A stretch of DNA of 64,000 bases from Ashinkailepas kermadecensis (GCA_034440615.1 JAOTOM010003948.1:1-64000); one strand, 5' to 3'. Positions 1-13,624 are shown, counted from the first letter of the stretch. Notes: generated by a model from the letters alone, not told the origin. A program made the numbers and translations.

Positions 1-43
1 GACGGCTTCCAGTCCCACAACCGGCGGCATTACCGAGTCCATC

Positions 44-107
44 CGCGACGAATTGGAGTGAGAGATTGGCGACGCTACGTGACCTAGCAGTTGAATGTGT
101 CGTAAAA
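44..107 (+). repeat. tRNA-derived SINE, family 1, 3' fragment
   Basis: The segment GAGAGATTGGCGACGCTACG and the following GTGTCGTAAAA match the body of the SINE copies at 6473, 35016 and 49892. The tRNA-like head is absent, so this is a 5'-truncated fragment. Confidence 0.7.
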
Positions 108-109
108 GA

Positions 110-1430
110 GCCCAAGGTTCTTCTTCTGAAGCCCGCTCGAACAGCCCGATCGGACGCCGTCGTGTCGGGAGCCCCCGGACGGATCTCGACCGTGAAAAGT
201 GATCAGGTTGCCGATGACGCGACCTCCAGGACTCGGCTAGAGGACACGACGGTCTCCCCCGAAATATGCGGTGGGGGTGAGGGTGTTGAGGGAGTTCGGG
301 AGCAGCAGGAGTGTGGGAGTTTGGGCGAGGTTGGAGGGAGCAGAAATGGAGAAGGGACGGGCTGGTTGGGCGTGGGGTTTGTGGGGGTGGCGAGTAAGGA
401 TTGAGGGTTGGCGTTGGAGGGCTTTAAACTTTCGGAAAGATTGAGTTGTTGTGAAACAAATTGTGTCCCCAAGCACAATGCCCTATTTATTCCCAAATCT
501 TGTTTCATCAGCATTCGCATGACTGGATTCAAGATGTTCCTTTGAGATGGTGACACACACGCCGTTGGACAGATTGGACAGATCAGATGTACGACAGAAT
601 AAAATTAAAAAGCAGATAATCCTGCTTGTAAATGTTACCAGGTATCAACCCGATATTGAAATAAACCTCACATCTGTGTATGAAACAAGGGATTATCCTC
701 TTTGACAAGGGTGCTTGCAGACTGGAAGAGATATGGAAAATGTCGTTCTGCAGCACATAAAATGTAAGTTGTCCAGGCCTGTTAACACCAGGAGACTAGT
801 GCAGCCTTCAGAGACCCACATAATTGCAAGGTAACTGTGAAAAAATCGCAAGCTCCGAAGGAACGCCAGGTGACATTTTTCATGTCATATACGTGCTTAT
901 CGTTGATCGACAAAATGGAAAGCATTCCAACTAGGTGCATACATTTTCACATCAGTCAACAACAAAAACGCAGAGCTGCTCAGGAACACTGTTTTGACAG
1001 TGTGGACGTGCAATGTTCGTTGCAAGGTGCAATGTTTGTAGAAGGTAGCTGCGATGTCTTCAATACAACACAGGGCATCACCGACCGGCCATGCTTCAGC
1101 ATGCTGACTATGTCGACCCTGCACACGGGACCATAACGAAGCCCAAGTATCCCACTCCTCGCAGCTGAACCATGAACAGCCAAAGGCACAACGCTCGAAT
1201 TCGAGTCAGTTGGTGGCCACATCAACACAGATTACGAGGATGGAGGAGCCGCCGGAGAATACAGCTACCGCTCCAGCTTCATTGAAGGAGTGTGGCTGAC
1301 ACGGGGTTGTAGATTAATCCGGGTGCACAGGCTCCTCAGAGGACTGTAGCCGTCGCCGAAGGTTGTAGGTTCTCGAGAGGACTGTTCGTTTCCCAGGGAG
1401 TTGCAGCTGCCACCTCGAGCAGTTAGTTCC
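110..1430. other. No gene recognised; faint dispersed-repeat remnants
   Basis: Mixed-composition DNA without a supported gene. A GATTATCCTCTTTGACAAGG stretch near 691 resembles the edge motif of the dispersed repeat at 9419 and 28448. Short open frames here show no domain-like sequence. Confidence 0.4.
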
Positions 1431-1534
1431 GAGGAGGGTGGGGGAGGTGCTGTGGGTTCCCAGTAGGATTCTACAGTCGCGGCGATTCAGCGTAGCTGGT
1501 ATCTCACGAGCGGTCAGTGTCAGCCTCGTAGAGG

Positions 1535-1815
<281 letters not shown>

Positions 1816-2070
1816 CAGACGGGAGCCGGAAGACCGGAACCGGGCCAGGGCCGGCAGACGGACCACTTTGCAGCGGTGTTCGGCGGCAGCGGGCCGGGAC
1901 GACGCCGGAGAAGACACCGCCCCGGGGAAATCAGCGCCGCCGGGTCTCATCAGCGCGCCGTGCCGACCGGCAGTCGGTGGCGATTAATGAGGCGACCCGG
2001 CCGCCACCCCCTGACGAAGCAGATTAGATGGGCCCGGCCGACCCAGACGCCAGCGTACGAGCTAGTACCA

Positions 2071-2350
2071 CAGACCCGACAGTCGCCACGGACCGGACAG
2101 TCACCCCGGACAGGACAGTCGCCACGGACCGGACAGTCACCCCGGACAGGACAATCGCCCAGGACAAGCCAGTCGCCACGAACCGGACAGTCGCCACGGA
2201 CAAGACAGTCATCCCGGACAGGACAGTCGCCACGGACCGGACAGTCGCCCCGGACAGGACAGTCGCCACGGACAGGAGAGTCACTGCGAACCTGACAGCT
2301 ACCACGGAACTGACAGCCGCCACGGACAGGACAGTCACCTCGCACCTGAC
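2071..2350. repeat. 18-bp minisatellite
   Basis: Roughly 15 diverged copies of an 18-bp unit, GACAGTCGCCACGGACCG. Alternate units carry CACCCCGGACAG. It gives false open frames on both strands. 2351-2844 to its right shows no recognisable gene. Confidence 0.92.
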
Positions 2351-2844
2351 AGCTGCCGGTCAGGACAGTCGCCAGCGACCGTCACGCCAGCTGGAACCCC
2401 ATCGCGCCAGGGCGACCGGTGAGTGGTCTCCATGAAAACTACAGGTGACCACACCAGCCTTCCGTGAAACATCGGCCAACGGCCAAAGGAGCCAGCCGCA
2501 CTGGCCGCCGGCGCCTGGCCGGTGCACGCCGAACAACAGCTGCTCACCACAACTGTCTGGCGAAGTGAACGGGACACAGGCCGCTTTATCTCTGACTGGC
2601 AATGCCAATTCGTGGTGATCAACTGACTCACCGAGAACTGTAAACACTCCTCTCTGCTACTCGAATGTTTCATAAGACGATGGTGACGACTGGTATCAGC
2701 TGCTGGATCGCAGTTGTGCGGTGTCCAGTTGTGGGCTTCCGTGTACGTCCCATGTCTCCCGGAAATAGACCTACTGCACCTGGACTGCATTGACTGCACT
2801 GGGCTGTGGTGCCAACTGACGTTTCGTCCGCTCCCACAGCAACT

Positions 2845-3256
2845 GTGCCGTCTGTGATGGTGTTCTGACGTGTAAACCTCACCGGGTGCTGCCCGTGATG
2901 GTGTTCTGACGTGTAAACCTCACCGGGTGCCGCCCGTGATGGTGTTCCGACGTGTAAACCTCACCGGGTGCCGCCCGTGATGGTGTTCTGACGTGTGAAC
3001 CTCACTGGGTGCCGCCCGTGATGGCGTTCTGACGTGCAAACCTCACCGGGTGTCGCCTGTGATGGTGTTCTGACGTGCAAACCTCACCGGGTGCCGCCTG
3101 TGATGGTGTTCTGACGTGTAAACACCGGAGGGTGCCGCCTGTGATGGTGTTCTGACGTGTGAACATCGCAGGGTGCCGCCTGTGATGGTGTTCTGACGTG
3201 TGAACCTCACAGGGTGCCGCCCATGACGGTGTTCTGACGTGCAAACCTCATCGGGT
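2845..3256. repeat. 41-bp minisatellite
   Basis: About ten copies of a 41-bp unit containing GTGATGGTGTTCTGACGTG and ACCTCACCGGGTGCCGCC. 3257-3714 holds no repeat or gene that could be recognised. Confidence 0.95.
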
Positions 3257-3714
3257 TGGGGAGGACGTCCGTACTGCGCACACAGCCCGGCTACTCTGGA
3301 GCGCTCTGATGCGACACATGTAAGCCCAGGTGTGGCGCGGAGGTGAGTATATCGCTACACAGCCAGCACCACGACCTCGTCGAATGGCGCAGCATTCATC
3401 GCGTCATGTTCGAGATAGCGCAACACGTTCGCTGCCAGCGGAACACGCCGCCACAGTTGGACCGGGCGCGACGTTATCAGGCGGCAACGTCTGTCCACTT
3501 GTGTGCTTTTCATCGTACAGACAATATGCTCGGACTGAAAGATTCGGATCGGACAAAAAAAGAAACGCCGGCGGAATCAGCTGTCGACATGTGTCGACGT
3601 TACGAAAACAGTCCGCCTGCATCACGATAGCGCATCGCTGAAGGATCTGGTGCAAGGCCCGCACGTGTCGCACGGTCCGCACGGTCCGCACTGACGACGG
3701 CACGAGCTGGGATC

Positions 3715-4093
3715 GGCCTACTCCAGTCAGGGGGTACCAGCTGGGGTCGGCCCACTCCAGTCAGGGGTACCAGCTGGGGTCGGCCCACTCCAGTCAGGGG
3801 TACCAGCTGGGGTCGGCCCACTCCAGTCAGGGGGTACCAGCTGGGGTCGGCCCACTCCAGTCAGGGGTACCAGCTGGGGTCGGCCCACTCCAGTCAGGGG
3901 TACCAGCTGGGGTCGGCCCACTCCCGTCAGGGGTACCAGCTGGGGTCGGCCCACTCCAGTCAGGGGGTACCAGCTGGGGTCGGCCCACTCCAGTCAGGGG
4001 TACCAGCTGGGGTCGGCCCACTCCAGTCAGGGGTACCAGCTGGGGTCGGCCCACTCCAGTCAGGGGTACCAGCTGGGGTCGGCCCACTCCAGT
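3715..4093. repeat. 33/34-bp minisatellite
   Basis: Eleven or so near-identical copies of a unit containing GGGGTACCAGCTGGGGTCGG followed by CCCACTCCAGTCA. Some units are 34 bp because of an extra G. That shifts the frame and explains the patchy antisense open frames. Confidence 0.95.
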
Positions 4094-4149
4094 TCTGGCG
4101 GCACCGCGTCACATGCGTCTGGCGGCCTGCGAGAACAGCCAATCACGAG

Positions 4150-4630
4150 CGTCTCCTCCTCGCCGTCTCAACAGCAGCATAGCACCGCCTCACCACCTCA
4201 ACAGCAACACCGCACCGCCTCACAGCCTAAACAGCAACACGGCACCGCCGCACTGCCTCAACAGCCACATCACACCGCCTCACCACCTCAACAGCAACAT
4301 AGCACCGCCTCAACAGCAACACCGCACCGTCTCAACAACAACACCGCACCGCCTCAACAGCAACACCGCACCACCTCAACAGCAACACCGCACCGCCTCA
4401 ACAGCAGCACCGCACCGCCTCAACAGCAGCACCGCACCGCCTCAACAGCAACACCGCACAGCCTCAACAGCAACGCCGCACCGCCTCAACAGCAACACCG
4501 CACAACCTCAACAGCAACACCGCACCGCCTCAACAGCAACACCGCACAGCCTCAACAGCAACGCCTCATCGCCTCACTACCTCAACAGCAGCGAAGCACC
4601 GCCTCACCGCCTCAGCAGACACATAGCACC
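4150..4630. repeat. 22-bp CAG/CAA-rich minisatellite
   Basis: About 20 copies of CCTCAACAGCAACACCGCAC plus CG, with variants such as AGCAGC and CACAGC. 4631-5698 to the right shows no gene or array. Confidence 0.93.
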
Positions 4631-5698
4631 TTGAACTATCCGAATATTTTCCTCCTGACAACCGAAGTACCAGAACGGCGCCCGTGTAGCCTGGCAGGCA
4701 ACACGGGCGCCCGACGAGCCAGTCAGTGTTAAAAATAGTGGCGAAGTCAAATCTCCATGTTAGACGCGTTGTCTTCAGTCTGCATGCAGACACGCGCCTT
4801 CAAGCATGTATGCGAAGCTAATGTGATTTCGGATGCAATATATTCACGAAGTCGCATTGATGAAAGCCGAAATAATACGCGTCATCGGGCCGGAACTGAG
4901 CTCGACAGCCCGGACCACAAGTCAAGCGCGTTAACTGTTGGCCACCGAGGACGGATGGTGAGCGTCGGCTGCGATGATGAGCGCATGGTAAGCTGCCGTA
5001 CGGTGTAGATCGTACGCGACTGAACTGATAGCTAATACACTGGTAGACTAAGCATGTGATGCATCGCATATTTAGATAAACGTATAACCTGATTTGCAAC
5101 CACAGACAAAAACTAGCATACAATCAACAGCCTGCAGCACAATAATTAGCCGTCCAACCGTAACCTGACGACCTTTACGGCGGTCAGACCGCTGCCACCC
5201 AACCGTTACTGGTGCGACTGTTTCGGCGGGTGAACACCTCGCGTGACGTCACCACACATGGAGCATGGACCCGGCGGCTGTCCTGCTGATCCCCCCATCC
5301 CCACTGGTTGACAGCGTCTTGGTATACTGCGTTGTATTTCCAAAATAGACCGGAACGCCGATCGACATACCCTTACCGACTGTACATCTCCATAATCCGA
5401 CGATTTGACGCGTTGGCGGGTTACAACGTTTTTCTGTGATTTGATGTTATCAGAAATATCTGCGCCGGAGGCATTACAAAATCAAGCGCCCCGTATAGTC
5501 ATCGCGGCATTCCGGACGTTCCCCGTCAGAAACATTGCGGTAGATATCAGCCTACCCAGTTTACAACATCGTCGAACATTGAAACTCGCATGATACGCCA
5601 CTAGAGTCGGTTAATACAACGGCCATCTCGCGTACATTTCCATGCAGTATCCTCCGAGCAACCGCAGGCCCAATCGACTACAAAGACAGCATCCCAGA

Positions 5699-6122
5699 AT
5701 TGTCCAGCGCCCTCGTGACGCCCGATATCTTGCAATGTCCTCCGCCGCCATGCGCAGTACGCCATTGCTCTCCCTTTTGGAGCCCGCAGCGACTGGAAAC
5801 TGAAATTGTCCAGCGCCCTCGTGACGCCCGATATCTTGCAATGTCCTCCGCCGCCATGCGCAGTACGCCATTGCTCTCCCTTTTGGAGCCAGCAGCGACT
5901 GGAAACTGAAATTGTCCAGCGCCCTCGTGACGCCCGATATCTTGCAATGTCCTCCGCCGCCATGCGCAGTACGCCATTGCTCTCCCTTTTGGAGCCAGCA
6001 GCGACTGGAAACTGAAATTGTCCAGCGCCCTCGTGACGCCCGATATCTTGCAATGTCCTCCGCCGCCATTCGCAGTACGCCATTACTCTCCCTTTTGGAG
6101 CCCGCAGCGACTGGAAACTGAG
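5699..6122. repeat. 106-bp tandem repeat, four copies
   Basis: Four nearly identical 106-bp units begin at 5699, 5805, 5911 and 6017, each starting ATTGTCCAGCGCCCTCGTGA. The very low divergence points to recent amplification. The open frames across it (69 aa repeated, 250 aa antisense) follow from the repeat and resemble no known protein. Confidence 0.96.
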
Positions 6123-6472
6123 ATTCTGTTGACCTGTGATAAAGCAGATATCTGATTGTGAGATGAGTTCGCCATTCGTTGGACCTACAGCAAACGGTGT
6201 AAATGTATCGATACAGGCGCAGGATCCAAGCATCCAGGTAGCGAAACTGGTGCAACCGTCACATGTAGTGCTTGTAGTTCCGTGCGCCACGAGTGCATTG
6301 GGTGTGCTCTGCCACCTGCTGGCACAATCAGGCACTAGGTGTTCCACAGTCACTTGTAGGTGGAGGCAGCGTAAAGCTAACGTGGCAATTGCGCCGATCA
6401 GCTGACCTGAAGAGGTGCGGCACCGAATTAGGGTGGCTAGTTACGCGCACGGGCGTTGGCCGGGGTCGGACC

Positions 6473-6645
6473 TGGTGGTGGTGGTGGTGGATACTGGTTT
6501 TTACGACACGTCGACCGCCGAGTCATATAGCGTCGCCAATCTCCCACGCCGATTGGTCGCGGGCGAAGAGTGGCGACAGGTGAGACTCGAACCCACAATC
6601 TTTCGATTGTGAGACGGGCAACTTACCCCTAGACTACTCGTCCCC
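6473..6645 (-). repeat. tRNA-derived SINE, family 1, full length
   Basis: Read on the minus strand, it starts GGGGACGAGTAGTCTAGGGG (A-box-like), has a CTCACAA anticodon-type loop and a B box GGTTCGAGTCTC. It continues into a body containing GACCAATCGGCGTGGGAGAT and ends GTCGTAAAAACCAGTATCC followed by (CCA)n. The head resembles a valine-CAC tRNA, but the anticodon stem is degenerate, so the source tRNA is uncertain. Confidence 0.85.
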
Positions 6646-6799
6646 AGGCTGGGGACGGACCGGGCCGAGTTTTGTTCTCAAGCTGGCTTTCGAAGACTGA
6701 CCAAGAGCAAGGATGCCAATGCAGGAGTGGCATTGCACGGCGTGCTGGTGCCGACGACAGTGAACGAACACTACAGTGCTGTCCACCTATCTTGCCTAT

Positions 6800-7195
6800 T
6801 CCCTGATAAGCCGTACGTTATGCTCGGCTGAGTTAACCGCGATTCTTCCTGCACGCCGCCATATTCAGCGCCGATAAGCGGCACGGCCTGCTCAGCTGGG
6901 TTACCGCGGTGCTTGCTGCACGCCGCCATATTCAGCCCCGATAAGCGGCACGGCCTGCTCAGCTGAGTTAGCCGCGGTGCTTGATGCACGCCGCCATATT
7001 CAGCCCCGATAAGCGGCACGGCCTGCTCAGCTGGGTTAGCGCAGTGCTTGATGCACGCCGCCATATTCAGCCCCGATAAGCGGCACGGCCTGCTCAGCTG
7101 AGTTAGCCGCGGTGCTTGATGCACGCCGCCATATTCAGCCCCGATAAGCGGCACGGCCTGCTCAGCTGGGTTAGCCGCGGTTCGTGTTGCGCGCC
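6800..7195. repeat. 68-bp minisatellite
   Basis: Five to six copies of a 68-bp unit containing CACGCCGCCATATTCAGCCC and CGATAAGCGGCACGGCCTGC. Confidence 0.94.
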
Positions 7196-8731
7196 GCCAC
7201 AGGACCGCGACTGCAGACCCAGAATAGTTACGTGCTCCGGTCCCGCATCACCCTAACACGCAATCTCCTCCATACGTAACTTGTCGCGTCCAATTATCGC
7301 ACGCATCCGGAAACGTCTTACCGTTATGGTATCAGTAACATAAAGCTGATATGGGCGTGTGAAGATACGTAACGTGACAGCAGACACTTGGACACGTACA
7401 ACAATTGGTAACGTGACAGCAGACATGTCAGCCACACGTCGTTTACCCTTCGCCGAAAACAGCAATATCCCTCGTCTCAGTATCCGATTGCATTACTTAT
7501 GTAAATCCTTGCTTTAAAAAAAAACTGCAAGCTGCTTGGAATGCAGCCCTTATCAATATCCAATGCGATCAACACTTGTTCCGTGGCCACAAAGTCAAAC
7601 TACGTGTCTTCAAGAAATTACGCTTGCCTGGCCTCGCATCTATCATACACAAAATACTCACCTGATTACGATGGAAAATAGCTGACATAATTCGTGTCAG
7701 CGATGCCTTTTTCCTCATCCAATTTCCCACCGTACACGTCGATGTTCGATGTATGCCCAAAATCGACAAGCGCTCATCGGACGATCCTACGCTAACTTCC
7801 GGGGGGAGTGAGTGAGCAGAGATGGGTTTTGAGGCACATCGACCACGTTGGGCGATGGTTTGCAAGTAGCAGGGAAGCTCACGCAGCCTCCATGGCATGC
7901 AGTTGTTCACATGTAGCTTGATGCCCTGAATGATTCAGTGTAGCAATGAGTACACCATGGCGTACAAACAGGGCACCAGCTGTGTCCATACACATTGGGC
8001 TTACTTCCGGAGACTTTTTGAGGCGTCAATACATAAACGTAGTTTCATTATGAAAAACATGTGTATCCAACTCAAATGAATAAAAACCTGTCACCGATAC
8101 ATGCGGCTAAAAGGCCAACTTTTTACCTCCGGAGGGCTGTAAATACGCTTGTGAGCGAACCTTTGCATTCATATCTGCCATACAAGAATACCAGTTCGAC
8201 AGCATAAGAACCTTCAAAAAAGCTCGGCGGGGTGAAGAGTGGCGCAACTGTTTTTCCTCGCGGGATTAATGGTGAAGGTCGCAGACACAGCCTAAGATCG
8301 CAGACATACTACTTTCCATGGCTGTCCTTTGCGCAAATACGTACTCGCGTGTAGCTTATAAAGGAGCGTCCAACATCAGCAGCCGCCGCGACAGAGTAGT
8401 TGGTAAGAGTGACGGCCTGCGTCGGTCTCCCCTGCCCTGGCGAGACAGGGCTCGAGTCGCTTCACACGCTTGCATTTAGTCCACAGCTGGGATTGTCAGC
8501 TGACAATTGTCTCGATAAGGCCGGGGATGCGCCAACAAGGCCGCAGTGGCGCATTGGTGGCAAGCTCAACCCTCGGTTGCAATGCCGACGTGGAACGTGG
8601 AACTCCCAGATCGCGAGTCGGGACGGTGTTCACGCAGTAAGCTCTGTTTAGCATAGGACTATTCCACAAAACCACCCGAGCAAACATTCGAGCACGTTTT
8701 ATGTTTAGCTTCTTCGGATATCATGAGCGCT
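7196..8731. other. No gene recognised
   Basis: Unique-looking DNA. GTAACGTGACAGCAGACA occurs twice, near 7368 and 7410. No ORF here carries a recognisable domain and no RNA gene was seen. Confidence 0.4.
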
Positions 8732-9372
8732 GCCGCCGGTCACACAGCTGTGACCAGCAACAACGGTACAGCGGCTGACGGTCAAACAGCTGTGACCAGC
8801 AACAACGGTACAGCGGCTGACGGTCAAACAGCTGTGACCAGCAACAGCAGTACAGAGCTGACGGTCACACAGCTGTGACCAGCAACAGCAGTACAGAGGG
8901 TGACGGTCAAACAGCTGTGACCAGCAACAGCGGTACAGCGGCTGACGGTCACACAGCTGTGACCAGCAACAACGGTACAGTGGCTGACGGTCACACAGCT
9001 GTGACCAGCAACAACGGCACAGTGGCTGACGGTCAAACAGCTGTGACCAGCAACAGCAGTACAGCGGCTGACGGTCAAACAGCTGTGACCAGCAACAGCA
9101 GTACAGCGGCTGACGGTTACACAGCTGTGACCAGCAACAGCAGTACAGCGGCTGCCGGTCACACAGCTGTGACCAGCAACAGCAGTACAGAGGCTGACGG
9201 TCACACAGCATAACATACAGGGCTGACGGTTACACAGCTGTGACCAGCAACAGCAGTACAGCGGCTGCCGGTCACACAGCTGTGACCAGCAACAGCAGTA
9301 CAGCGGCTGACGGTCACACAGCTGTGACCAGCAACAGCAGTACAGCGGCTGACGGTCACACAGCTGTGACCG
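8732..9372. repeat. 42-bp minisatellite with CACAGCTGTG palindrome
   Basis: About 15 copies of a 42-bp unit containing CACACAGCTGTGACCAGCAA and CAGCAGTACAGCGGCTGACGG. Each unit carries the perfect palindrome CACAGCTGTG. The 42-bp length keeps frames open (for example SNSSTAADGHTAVT repeats). Confidence 0.95.
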
Positions 9373-9418
9373 AACAACGCACACCAGTCAGTTGACCCCA
9401 GGGTTGGGTTTGTGCTTT

Positions 9419-9632
9419 GTAATCCTGGATGTGGAGAGCAAAATTTTGGGTGAACCGAATACGGAGAAGATATATTTCTTTAAACATGTAGCATCAGAAT
9501 CACAGCTTGCACTTCCCAGTGAATATTGGTCACTATCACAGAGCAGTTCATTATCAAACAGCACCATTTGACCTTCAAATGAGAAAATAAGGGAATAATT
9601 GTCTGGAGAGGATTATGTTCTGGATGCCAAAC
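9419..9632 (+). repeat. Dispersed repeat, about 215 bp (copy 1)
   Basis: The segment runs from GTAATCCTGGATGTGGAGAG to GGAGAGGATTATGTTCTGGA. It aligns by eye along its whole length with the reverse complement of 28448-28664, including GCAAAATTTTGGGT and the central TATCACAGAGCAGTTCAT block. No TIR or tRNA head was recognised, so the class is unknown. Confidence 0.75.
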
Positions 9633-9738
9633 ATCCAGCAACAGTCTATATTTCCAGCACTGGTTGACAGCCACAATACAGTAGGCCAACTGGAGCCGAC
9701 GTATTGGAAAGCGTAGCGTGATGAAGGATCGGCACCAC

Positions 9739-9832
9739 TGACAAACTGATCAATTACAGGCACGGCCACCTAACTAGAACACACCACTGATACAAACTGA
9801 TCAATTACAGACATGGCCACTTCCCGAACTAG
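9739..9832. repeat. Short tandem duplication, about 51 bp x 2
   Basis: ACAAACTGATCAATTACAG followed by CATGGCCAC or CACGGCCAC occurs twice in tandem. Confidence 0.7.
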
Positions 9833-10099
9833 AACGACGGCACCAAAAACAGCGAACCAAAATCGCGGACCATCGGGACACATCTGGCATTCAGTGGCCG
9901 GGGAAGCGGTCAACACCCGTGGACGGAAACGAACACCATGCTGACTTCGAGGCGATAACAGTCATCGGACTGACTCTGCCTGTGCGCAATCGACAGGCAC
10001 CTGTGACATGCGTCACTGCACGGCACGAGACACCGCCGGCGGCACTGTGTCGCGCTAATTCCCACAGCGGTTCAATCGTATCAGCATCGGCATCCCACA

Positions 10100-10276
10100 A
10101 TCCAGCTAATCGCATCGGCACGCCCGTCGACGCCTGACAGCCAATCGCATCGGCACGCCTGTCGACGCCTGACAGCCAATCGCATCGGCACGCCTGTCGA
10201 CGCCTGACAGCCAATCGCATCGGCACGCCTGTCGACGCCTGACAGCCAATCGCATCGGCACGCCTGTCGACGCTTG
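10100..10276. repeat. 35-bp minisatellite
   Basis: Four to five nearly perfect copies of a unit containing CAGCCAATCGCATCGGCACG and CCTGTCGACGCCTGA. Confidence 0.95.
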
Positions 10277-12449
10277 CCGACGAGAAGCACCACGCACGAG
10301 GCTGCGCTCGCGGAGGGTGCGCTGCGGCCGCTCCTGGTCGGCTCGTCATGGCGTGCCACCGCTGCACACATCGGTGCCGGGAATGCCGCCGCCGCGCCGT
10401 GTTCGGCACCAACGGCTGCGGAGAGGATCGGTGGAGATGCTGCCGCCATAGTCACATGCTACCTGGCGGTAACATGTGACACGAGAGTCGCCGAGCCAGC
10501 GGTCCAGCCGTCGCCAGCGCCAGCGCAGACGCGCCCTTCTCGCCACTGTCCGACCACTTAGCCGGACAAAAAGGACAGTTCTTTTTATGAACCGGCACAC
10601 GGTCCTGCCCCTGCCTCGACTGAATCCGTGTATAGTGGGTGTAGGAGCATGGGACTGGGCGACACGCCCTTCACGTTTCAGGACGCTGAGCCATTTGCTA
10701 TTTAGGGCGTTGCATGGAGGAAGTGGACTTAAACAGCTACTTGTAATTTCAGTCCCATCATCTTCTTCGGACGTGTTCGCGGCATTGTTGTGCTTGACCA
10801 AAACACAACAGAGCGAGATATCAGTTAATTCTCAGCAATTTCCATGCTTGACCGAAACATAACAGAGTAAGATATCAGTTATTTTCCAGCAATTGTCAGG
10901 CAGCCGACAGGGATGTGACGGGTCGGGCAGCCGATCCCCAGTCCTCACGGTCCGTGTCACCGGGCACGTCAGAGCGGTCCGCTGCGACAGTCATCGCGCC
11001 TGGCCACCGCATCATGCATTATGTACGCGGCGATAATGGCCCAGACATTCGACAAACCGGGCCGTCTGCGCCCAGCCGCTGGCCTCCGTCGGCGCAATAC
11101 GTGTTCGCCGTCCAGACGGCACACGTCTCGCCGCTGCCAGAGGCAGTCTTTGACAAATGCGCCATTCCGGAGGCGGGCAAAAATACTGTGCAGCCGGGCG
11201 CCCTGACGCCACGACTGATTGAGACAGGTATACGCCTGTCATCGCCGATAAGTGCTGGTAGATCATGTCGATTCGGCGGAAACACGTCAGCCGCCCAGAG
11301 CACGGCCCAGCCCGCGATTAGCGTCCGCGAGGAGCGGAAACACCACCGAACAAGTGTGGTCTCACTCCTAATCAAGGGCTGAGGGCGAATAACGGCCAAG
11401 CGATTTGACCAATATGATTAGATGGTTCGATATTGGTGAAGGCGCGCGCTTGCCACACACGACGTGACGAGATATTACACAATTAGAGGAGATGAACAGC
11501 AATATTTTACCCGAGCTAAACCGATAAAATCGATGTAAAACACTATGCGACTAAGTCAACGCCAACAGCGCTGGGAGGAGATTACGAACAGCCATGTTCC
11601 AGTCGAGGGAGTGACGGCCCACCGAAGTGAACACGACCAAGCTATTGGGCCGATCTTGTACGTGGCCAATCCAGTCTTTACCTTGCGCTCGTTTCAGTGA
11701 CAGGTAGGCGATAGACGTGGCACGCGGAGGTGTGGAACGAGCGGACATGGTCTGCCAGTGAGCCTGCCTCGCCTCGCCGCCAGTCGCAGTCGATTGGCTG
11801 CAGGTCGTACACCGATCGTGTGTGCATGCGGCGTGCGTTCCACAGCCACGCCTTCTTACGCACAAACCAAGCCAACGGCCACGGCGCCCATTGAACGGAA
11901 TCGACGCACAGGTGCGCCAGTCCTTCACGTCACTCCTGTGTCTCCGGACCAGCCCATTCCCGTTGTCGCCAGGGCTTCGATCGGCTCCCACAACCGTCGC
12001 GCCAATAGCCTAAGCGCCGCCGTCTCCACCTGCCCGTAAACCCGTCTGTGTTTTACGGATCTATCACTCTCTCACAGTCCTTCTGCACGTCCGACAAACG
12101 ACACGACAAACGTCAGACAAACGACTCGAGTCAGCTGACCCCTGCCCGCCTGACTCCCCTTCTCGCACCCGTCCATCAGTCTCCCATCTGTCGCCCGCGC
12201 GTCTCTCCACGCGTCGTCGGCCGGCCTGGTACGTCTGCTGATCTGTCCTCCCCTCCGTCTGTCCGTCCGCCTCTCCTTTCACCCGGGTGTATCCTCGCAT
12301 CCCAGTCTGTTTCTCCGTGCCTGTTTCGGACCGCAGGACGGCCGGTGACCACAGACCGGGGGCCGGATCCGTCCCTGTGGCCGCCATCCAATGTGTCAGT
12401 CGACAGTCTGTGTCTGGGGCGTCCGCTCCCGAGTTCCAGGGAGACCGCC
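10277..12449. other. GC-rich stretch without a supported gene
   Basis: A 54-bp tandem pair lies at 10791-10900 (TGCTTGACCAAAACACAACA and its diverged copy). Open frames at 10915-11382 and 11551-11991 show only GC-driven composition and no domain signature, so no gene is called. Confidence 0.4.
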
Positions 12450-12800
12450 TGAGTTCCAGGCACCCCGCCCGTGTGTCTGGGACTCCTCCCCGTGTGTCTG
12501 CAAATGCCAGCCGTATCCGGGACTCGGGCGGGAGGCGAGACCGCTCCCTGGCCCGCCTACACCCCAGCCGTGTGTCTGGGACTCCTCCCCGTGTGTCTGC
12601 AACTGCCAGCCATGTCCGGGACTCGCCGGGAGGCGAGACCGCTCCCTGGCCCGCCCACACCCCAGCCGTGTGTCTGGGACTCCTCCCCGTGTGTCTGCAA
12701 CTGCCAGCCATGTCCGGGACTCGCCGGGAGGCGAGACCGCTCCCTGGCCCGCCCACACCCAAGCCGTGTGTCTGGGACTCCCCCCCCCCGTGGGACTCGG
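12450..12800. repeat. 98-bp minisatellite
   Basis: Three and a half copies of a 98-bp unit containing CCGTGTGTCTGGGACTCCTC and GAGGCGAGACCGCTCCCTGG. The last copy is interrupted by a CCCCCCCC run. Confidence 0.93.
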
Positions 12801-13624
12801 CCGGCTCCCTGGCCCGCCCTCACCTCAGCCGGCCGCTGGCGCCTCATCGCCGCCGGCCGACGTCGCGGCGCCAGTGCGGCCGTCCTGTGCCGTAAACAGT
12901 GCGTGCCGCGTGCCGCGTGCCGCACGCGCCGCCGGCGTGCCAGCACGTGCGGCGACGTGACGCCGCGGGAAGCGGCCGGTCCGAGCGCCTCATGCTAATG
13001 GCTCGGCCGCTAATAGCTTCAGTCGGTGAGAGACCAGATATATCACGCCACGCGAATGCGCGGTACATTCAACATGGCCGGCTCCGCTGACGCACATACC
13101 TCCAGGCGTGACACGAAGAGTACGCCACGCACCATAAATACGACCGCGCAATCGCACACGTCCAATGGACTGTTCAATATCCACTCAAGAAAGGCAGTGA
13201 CTCATGAGCCGGCGCCACGTACCCGACACGAAGTCCGGCGCTCCCAGTTTCAGCGACCTCGTCTCTCCGCGGTTCGGAATTCTCCGATTGAAAGATTCGC
13301 CGTGCCCACGACAACCCAGACGTGGGGAAACACCAACGCGACTGAGGTGTCGACGCCCCTCCATATCATCACGCCAAACACGGCGCGTATTGTGGGAGGC
13401 CGTCTCGCAGTGCCAGCACGACGGGGGCTTGGGAGTCGGCTGGGGCGTGAGAGCGCCCAGTGGGCGGAGCACAGCACGAGCAGTGTCAGCCGTGTCGGAC
13501 GTCCTCAGCCTGGTCCACCTTCCGCAGCGCCACGCGCCATCCGGCGAAACGGACGGTACCAATGCTGCGCTGGTGATGCCCTGCGTGGCGACGGCCGACG
13601 TCTGCGCCGACCAGCGCACCGCCG

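Noticed and set aside
2853..3256. CRISPR-like array (regular repeats)
   Set aside because: Units are directly tandem without unique spacers. The same holds for all arrays in this window, and the genome is eukaryotic.
6575..6645. Functional tRNA gene
   Set aside because: The head is tRNA-like, but the anticodon stem is degenerate and the head is fused to a repeated body found at other sites with target duplications, so it is a SINE. The same applies at 32499, 35016 and 37886.
10915..11382. 155-codon forward frame
   Set aside because: GC-rich sequence with frames open on both strands, no domain and no splice or conservation evidence.
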